Shown here: positions 5,788-7,162 of the stretch, in pieces
Layout of the letters: each line of letters opens with the position of its first letter
Position numbering within the stretch: the stretch's first letter is position 1
Origin: Actinomycetota bacterium
Lineage (GTDB): Bacteria > Actinomycetota > Thermoleophilia > Solirubrobacterales > 70-9
NCBI GenBank assembly: GCA_018268695.1
Contig: JAFDWD010000591.1
Coordinates: 1 to 7,162 of the forward strand
Direction of reading: 5' to 3'
Length of the DNA stretch: 7,162 bases
The notes under the pieces: model-generated
Told to the model about the DNA's origin: nothing
The model's input: the letters and a program-made list of their open reading frames with translations, nothing else
Database searches by the model: none
Translations under genes and position numbers: made by a program

Positions 5788-6792
5788 TTGACTCGTAGCA
5801 AGTTGCTTGGTGTGGCTCTGGGCCTGGTGGGGGTCCTCGTGCTCGCGGTTCCGGCGTTCGCCTCGGCGGCGCTCACCGGGGCCGGGTCGACCCTCGTCGC
5901 CCCCTTGATGGCGAACTGGATCAACGGGTTCGAAACCGGGACCGGCATCGGGGTGAAATACGCGGCCGTGGGGTCCGGCGAAGGGATCAAGCAGATCGCC
6001 AATGGGACCGTCGACTTCGGCGCCTCCGATGCCCCGATGACCTCAGAACAGGCCGCCGAATGCGACGGCTGCCTGACCATCCCCTGGGCGCTGACCGCGA
6101 CCGGGGTGGGTGTGAACGTCCCCGGGGTCAGCAAGGTGAACCTGAGCGGCCCGGTGCTGGCGGAAATCTTCATGGGGAAGATCACCAAATGGAACGACAA
6201 GAAGATCGCGGCGCTGAACCCGAAGGCGAAGCTGCCGTCGCTGACGATCACGCCGATCTTCCGCTCCGACGGCTCCGGTGACACCTACGCCTTCACCAAC
6301 TTCCTCTCCAAGGTGAGCCCGGCCTGGCGGAGCCAGTACGGCTTCGGGACGTCGGTCGGTTTCAGCGCCGGGGTGGGCGCCAAAGGCAATACCGGCGTGA
6401 CCTCCTCGCTGAAGACGCCGGGGGCGATCGGCTATGTCGCCGCCGCCTATCTGATCGGCGCCGGCATCCACGCCGCGGCGATCGAAAACACCGCCGGCAA
6501 CTTCGAGCTGCCGAACCTCACCAACATCGAGGAAGCCGCGTCCGTGGTCAGGTCCGTGCGACCGAACAGCGGCGTCAGCATCGTCGCCCCGCCGAAGAGC
6601 GCGCCCAAGGCCTACCCGATCTCCACCTTCACCTACGCGATCGTCCCGAGCAACGCTCCCCAGGCGACCGCGGTCAAGGAATTCATCAACTACGCCCTCA
6701 CCAAAGGCCAGTCCTTCGGCGCCGCCCTCGACTTCGCCCCGCTGCCGAACGTCGTGCTGAGCGCGGCCCAGAAGACGTTGGGGTCGTTGTAG
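5788..6792 (+). CDS. pstS: Phosphate ABC transporter substrate-binding protein PstS
   Basis: The protein has 334 residues from TTG. This start puts MTRSK directly before the hydrophobic core of a signal peptide (6-24), with cleavage likely near ASA-AL (25-29). It binds extracytoplasmic phosphate and hands it to the PstCAB permease. Family motifs in order: GAGST (31-35), GSGEG (62-66), DFGASDAP (76-83), IFMGKITKWND (127-137), RSDGSGDT (159-166), then GAIGYV and a C-terminal helix region. By alignment in my head with E. coli PstS, S63, D81, R159, S163 and G164 match ligand residues, but E. coli T141 is D165 and F11 is L36. C92 and C95 form a CxxC. There is no lipobox cysteine, which is unusual for a Gram-positive PstS. 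No permease or ATPase gene follows before the next, convergent gene. Control by a PHO-type regulator is likely. Confidence 0.96.
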   Translation: MTRSKLLGVALGLVGVLVLAVPAFASAALTGAGSTLVAPLMANWINGFETGTGIGVKYAAVGSGEGIKQIANGTVDFGASDAPMTSEQAAECDGCLTIPWALTATGVGVNVPGVSKVNLSGPVLAEIFMGKITKWNDKKIAALNPKAKLPSLTITPIFRSDGSGDTYAFTNFLSKVSPAWRSQYGFGTSVGFSAGVGAKGNTGVTSSLKTPGAIGYVAAAYLIGAGIHAAAIENTAGNFELPNLTNIEEAASVVRSVRPNSGVSIVAPPKSAPKAYPISTFTYAIVPSNAPQATAVKEFINYALTKGQSFGAALDFAPLPNVVLSAAQKTLGSL

Positions 6793-6816
6793 GGGGATTG
6801 CCAAGGGACGCGAGGC

Positions 6817-6866
6817 AGGGCCGGGATGTGGGGGAAGCGGCTGGGCCCGGGTCGCGCGCCGGCCCT
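6817..6866 (+). terminator. Possible hairpin at the 3' end of pstS
   Basis: AGGGCCGG (6817-6824) and CCGGCCCT (6859-6866) form a perfect 8-bp inverted repeat 25 bases after the pstS stop. The 34-base loop contains GGGCCC. The loop is long and no T-tract follows, so this is a weak terminator candidate. Confidence 0.35.
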
Positions 6867-6890
6867 CGGACGGTCAAGGATCTCCGTGGT

Positions 6891-6906
6891 TCGTATGGTC
6901 GTATGG
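6891..6906 (+). repeat. Tandem 8-bp direct repeat TCGTATGG x2
   Basis: TCGTATGG occurs twice back to back (6891-6898, 6899-6906), and a near copy, TCGTATAGG, follows at 6950-6958. The pair sits inside the loop of the 6885-6924 inverted repeat, and the near copy lies in the loop of the 6936-6972 hairpin. Confidence 0.8.
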
Positions 6907-6915
6907 CGCCCATTT

Positions 6916-6942
6916 CGAACCACGCAAGCCTTGCGGTGTTCG
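6916..6942. repeat. 27-base near-perfect palindrome
   Basis: CGAACcaCGCAAG (6916-6928) and CTTGCGgtGTTCG (6930-6942) flank a single central C. Eleven of 13 positions pair, and the two mismatches (lower case) are adjacent. The symmetry suits a dimeric DNA-binding protein. As RNA, a one-base centre would need to open several pairs to form a loop, so a DNA operator is at least as likely. Confidence 0.75.
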
Positions 6943-7053
6943 ATATCCGTCGTATAGGCGGATAAGGAACACGGCAGATTCCTGACCGTTCGAATCTCAC
7001 GCTTTGTCTCACGGAGCCGTAGCTAGGACTGCCGCCCCCGCCCCGAACGACAA

Positions 7054-7077
7054 AGGGCGGGCCTTGCGGCCCGCCCT
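7054..7077 (-). terminator. Intrinsic terminator of the convergent minus-strand gene
   Basis: On the minus strand, a 9-bp GC-only stem (GGGCGGGCC / GGCCCGCCC, at 7076-7068 and 7063-7055), extended by one outer pair (7054/7077), is capped by GCAA, a GNRA-type tetraloop. It is followed by the U-rich TTTGTCGTT. It lies 27 bases beyond the stop codon at 7104-7106. The T-tract is on the minus-strand side only, so it chiefly serves that gene. Confidence 0.88.
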
Positions 7078-7103
7078 GAAGAGACGCGCGTTGTCGCCGG
7101 GGC

Positions 7104-7162
7104 TTAGGCCGGAACGGCGGTGAGGCGCTCCTCGACCCACTTGGTCGAGGCGATGTGCTTGC
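7104..7162 (-). CDS. C-terminal end of an unidentified protein, cut by the window edge
   Basis: The minus strand reads 18 codons, KHIASTKWVEERLTAVPA, then TAA (7106-7104), with a well-formed intrinsic terminator just beyond. That combination makes a real gene end likely despite the short length. The family cannot be told from 18 residues. Both glutamates are GAG, unlike the GAA-rich genes to the left. It converges on pstS and is unlikely to be part of its operon. Confidence 0.6.
   Translation of the reverse strand, partial: KHIASTKWVEERLTAVPA

Larger units (their letters stand above)
6882..7016. ncRNA. Candidate structured RNA or operator cluster, strand unknown
   Basis: This gene-free stretch between pstS and the convergent gene is dense in dyads. 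CTCCGTG (6882-6888) pairs with CACGGAG (7010-7016), closing the whole region. Inside are CGTGGTTCG (6885-6893) with CGAACCACG (6916-6924); a 27-base near-palindrome (6916-6942); GTGTTC plus TATCCG (6936-6949) with CGGATA plus GAACAC (6959-6972); and CGGCAG-ATTC-CTG-A-CCG (6972-6988). Several share arms, so they are alternatives rather than one fold. No tRNA fits and no convincing coding frame is seen. It could be a 3'-UTR-derived RNA, a switch, a protein-binding array or a recombination site. Confidence 0.35.

Noticed and set aside
6982..7002. tRNA T-loop-like GTTCGAATC
   Set aside because: The flanking five-base arms do not pair, and no acceptor, D or anticodon stems can be fitted. A tRNA remnant at an attachment site cannot be excluded but is unsupported.
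6698..7012. Minus-strand open frame of 104 residues across the dyad region
   Set aside because: It runs into the pstS coding end antisense, has no ribosome site and has an arginine/proline-rich composition. It also crosses the inverted repeats.

Overview
The window is high-GC bacterial DNA that reads like an actinobacterium. The best guess is a Thermoleophilia/Solirubrobacterales-type lineage. That guess rests on the secreted-protein style (an N-terminal anchor followed by a 'DKKGKIPARYIP'-like linker), the PstS sequence and the GC-rich codon use. It is inference from pattern memory, not a database result. Nearly everything encoded here is exported or cell-surface.

Layout. (1) Positions 1-3893, plus strand: the 3' part of a very large surface protein. 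It has repeated beta-propeller-like blades, a degenerate calcineurin-phosphoesterase-like region, an Ig-like segment, a long proline-rich stalk and a C-terminal membrane anchor. (2) Positions 3890-4681, plus strand: a 263-residue membrane-anchored four-cysteine protein that overlaps the first gene by ATGA and is probably translationally coupled to it. (3) Positions 4716-4758: a long hairpin between convergent genes, probably a shared terminator. (4) Positions 4780-5613, minus strand: a 277-residue secreted protein of unknown function. (5) Positions 5614-5787: a divergent intergenic region with an AT-rich, 11-bp-phased PHO-box-like array and a structured leader in front of the minus-strand gene. 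(6) Positions 5788-6792, plus strand: pstS, the phosphate-binding protein of a Pst-type ABC transporter, starting at TTG. (7) Positions 6793-7103: a gene-free stretch full of overlapping inverted repeats, a candidate structured RNA or multi-site operator, ending in a clear intrinsic terminator for the minus strand. (8) Positions 7104-7162, minus strand: the last 18 codons of an unidentified gene.

How the parts may work together. Genes 1 and 2 form a surface-protein operon. The secreted minus-strand gene and pstS share a divergent promoter region, so both may respond to phosphate limitation. No pstC, pstA, pstB or phoU is visible in the window. The most interesting unexplained signals are the dyad cluster at 6882-7016, the possible ribosome-site-sequestering leader at 5617-5698, the degenerate phosphoesterase-like module in gene 1, and the strong use of GAA for glutamate despite high GC.
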